Positions 62,200-64,000 of a stretch of 64,000 bases of DNA are shown here, piece after piece. Position numbers and translations under genes: made by a program. Location of the stretch: the NCBI GenBank assembly GCA_025358025.1, contig JANYKW010000174.1, forward strand, positions 1 through 64,000, written 5' to 3'. The stretch is from Bacteroidia bacterium (lineage in GTDB: Bacteria; Bacteroidota; Bacteroidia; Bacteroidales; Prolixibacteraceae). The notes below the pieces were generated by a model. The model saw only the letters and a program-made list of their open reading frames with translations, ran no database searches and was not told the DNA's origin. Every line of letters begins with the position of its first letter. Position 1 is the stretch's first letter.

Positions 62200-64000
62200 A
62201 TGAAATATCTTACTTTCCTGCTTCTGCTCCTTGCTAATTCTTTGGCAAACGGTCAAATCAGCATTTCGAACCGGCCGAAGGAAAAAGTGGTTGTATTTGG
62301 CAACGCCAAACTTAGACTGACCCTGGATTATAATTTTAAATGTGTTGTTACAAGCATGGAGGTTAATGGCAAATCGGTTATTTCAAAGAAAGCCGGTATT
62401 TTTTCTGGGATCCGGACCACAAAGGCCGCCTATACAACTTGCAAGCTTATCTCTTCACCGATAATAGAATCCGGGGTAAATAGTTTAACCATCCGCAATA
62501 TTAGCTATGGTGACGAAAAAACGGCTATTGGCGAAGTATGGAAATTCCACCTGGGTGAGACCAGCATAAAGTTTGATATTGAAAGGACAGTTTCAGATCC
62601 CTTTGTTGCGGAAGAAGTAATGTTTCCTTCTGTAAACTTTAGCAGTTATCAAACCTGGGACGGCGCATTTCTTGATTATGGAGGCTTAGCCTGGTTCTAT
62701 CTCTTCAACGAAAAGCTATGCACGTATGGTGTTCATTCAGGCTCTTCTGCTTTTTGGAACAGCACGTCTGGCGATGGAATGACGATCTCTGCATCCTCAT
62801 CCGGGAAGCAGGTCGTATCGAAATTTTCGCGCACAGCGGATGATGAATTGGCTTACTCTTTTACCGTGTCGGATGATGAGATGAAATTCAGGTACGACAA
62901 GGATAAAAGAATGAGATTCATAAGAAAGAAAACGGATGTATGGGATTCTTTTACCGTGCATGCGGGAAAATATGTTGAATCTATCGCATTTTCATGGTTT
63001 AATTACAAGGAGGAATTTAACCGTGGCCAAATGGTGGGAATAAATGGAAATCAGGTAACCAACCTGTTAAATACCGTTGCCAGGATTGGCGTAATTGATG
63101 CGAAGCTTTTTGGTGGTAACAGCTGGCACACCCCCTATGGCCCTATATGCCTGCACGAGCAGTATATCGCCCAGATGGGTTTAGCTATTAACGACAACAG
63201 ATATCTTGATGGATACAGGCAATGTCTGGATAATTACCGGGATAAGGCCATTCAGCCGGATGGCCGGGTTTTGTCCAGATGGGCCTACCTCAATGAGGAT
63301 GCGATGCCTGGGAAAGTTACTCCTGAGGGCTTTTATGAAGCGCAATGGGGATATTTACTGGATTCTAATCCGGATTTAGTAACCAATATTTCTGAGCTTT
63401 ATAATCAAAACGGGGATTTGGATTGGGTCAGGACGCACAAGGCATCCTGCGAAAAGGCCCTGGAATATATGCTGGTTCGAGATTCCAATAAGAACCATCT
63501 GGTGGAAATGATGACCAGCGATCATACTGAAAAGAGGGGAAGCGACTGGATTGATATCATTTGGGCGTCTTACGAAAACGCCTTTATAAATGCCAAACTC
63601 TATTGGGCGCTCTCCTTGTGGGCAGACATTGAGAAGCAGCTTGGGGATAGTGAAAGGGCAAACTATTATTCAATGTATGCAGCAGAATTGAAAATTAGTT
63701 TCAATAAATCGACCGGGAAGGGTGGTTTTTGGGATGAAAAAAACAATTGGTATGTGCATTGGCTTGACAAAGACGGATCTGTTCATGGGAATAATCTGAC
63801 AGTCCCTGTTAACTTTATGGCAATAGCTTATGGTATTTGTGACGATAAGTTGAAACGAAATGCCATTCTTGATAAGATTGAAGAGCAAATGCAAAAGGAA
63901 AAACTGTTTGCCTGGCCATTATGTATTTATTCTTATGCCAAAGGGGAAGGGAATGACTGGCAATTCCCATTTCCGAACTATGAAAATGGTGACATCTTCC
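62200..64000 (+). CDS. Secreted six-hairpin-type glycosidase, 3' end beyond the window
   Basis: The frame opens at ATG 62200 with a signal peptide (MKYLTFLLLLLANSLANG) and stays open for 600 codons to the window edge. An N-terminal beta-sandwich (about 20-270) is followed by an alpha-helical region with FYEAQWGYLLDSNPDLV, MTSDHTEKRGSDWIDIIW and ASYENAFINAKLYWAL, typical of (alpha/alpha)6-barrel glycosidases such as GH78 or GH63-like enzymes. The exact family and the catalytic residues are not settled. It starts 37 bp after the GH106 gene and is probably in the same operon. Confidence 0.75.
   Translation, partial: MKYLTFLLLLLANSLANGQISISNRPKEKVVVFGNAKLRLTLDYNFKCVVTSMEVNGKSVISKKAGIFSGIRTTKAAYTTCKLISSPIIESGVNSLTIRNISYGDEKTAIGEVWKFHLGETSIKFDIERTVSDPFVAEEVMFPSVNFSSYQTWDGAFLDYGGLAWFYLFNEKLCTYGVHSGSSAFWNSTSGDGMTISASSSGKQVVSKFSRTADDELAYSFTVSDDEMKFRYDKDKRMRFIRKKTDVWDSFTVHAGKYVESIAFSWFNYKEEFNRGQMVGINGNQVTNLLNTVARIGVIDAKLFGGNSWHTPYGPICLHEQYIAQMGLAINDNRYLDGYRQCLDNYRDKAIQPDGRVLSRWAYLNEDAMPGKVTPEGFYEAQWGYLLDSNPDLVTNISELYNQNGDLDWVRTHKASCEKALEYMLVRDSNKNHLVEMMTSDHTEKRGSDWIDIIWASYENAFINAKLYWALSLWADIEKQLGDSERANYYSMYAAELKISFNKSTGKGGFWDEKNNWYVHWLDKDGSVHGNNLTVPVNFMAIAYGICDDKLKRNAILDKIEEQMQKEKLFAWPLCIYSYAKGEGNDWQFPFPNYENGDIF

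Overview
The window reads as a chromosomal segment of a Bacteroidota bacterium, most likely an environmental Bacteroidales/Marinilabiliales-type lineage. The evidence is: two secreted proteins with type IX secretion (T9SS) C-terminal sorting domains; lineage-restricted DUF4295 and DUF4494 genes; the rpmB-rpmG-DUF4295-ftsY-rimO order; a Bacteroidota-type arginine cluster with an acylornithine carbamoyltransferase; Bacteroidota promoter boxes (TTTG, about 20 nt, TAnnTTTG); and few Shine-Dalgarno sites.

Layout. 1-420: an AT-rich intergenic stretch with a perfect 20-bp palindrome. 420-8600: a lipid kinase, an NtrC-type regulator, a Ppx/GppA phosphatase, a NatAB-like ABC exporter, a secreted PQQ-type beta-propeller and a ferredoxin-nitroreductase. 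8645-24975: carAB, then divergently argR and one long co-directional run: acylglutamate synthase-like GNAT, argG, argC, argD, proC, an XRE-cupin regulator, proB, proA, argF', argB and an M20 deacylase. Pro90 in ArgF' predicts that succinylated rather than acetylated intermediates are used. No argH lies in the window. 24979-29450: DUF4494, an SGNH lipoprotein, rimO, ftsY, DUF4295, rpmG and rpmB. 29600-38800: a CPBP protease, a gene relic, a LamG-metallophosphatase T9SS protein, a PIN toxin-antitoxin pair, tRNA-Pro(CGG), a GDPD lipoprotein and a T9SS polysaccharide-deacetylase-like protein.

39220-55648 is the most remarkable region: eight closely packed co-directional genes for sensing and phosphorelay. 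The first encodes a 1588-residue fusion of a complete Cu+-transporting P1B-type ATPase with a three-helix membrane domain resembling the copper-dependent ethylene-binding domain of plant ETR1, followed by four PAS domains and no kinase core. Behind it come two multidomain histidine kinases, two single-domain regulators, a CheR-like methyltransferase, a 4HB-HAMP-GAF hybrid kinase and a REC-kinase-REC protein. No protein in the run has a recognisable DNA-binding output domain. In plants the copper ATPase RAN1 supplies copper to ETR1, so a bacterial chain joining the two functions is a striking candidate for a copper-loaded gas or copper sensor.

55691-64000: an MFS/UMF1 transporter and the start of a glycan-degradation cluster (beta-helix protein, GH106-type rhamnosidase, a six-hairpin-type glycosidase running off the right edge).

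Scattered through the first 26 kb are at least five different low-complexity intergenic repeat families. Several start exactly at, or supply, the 3' end of a gene. The carAB leader also shows a promoter and mutually exclusive antiterminator/terminator hairpins.
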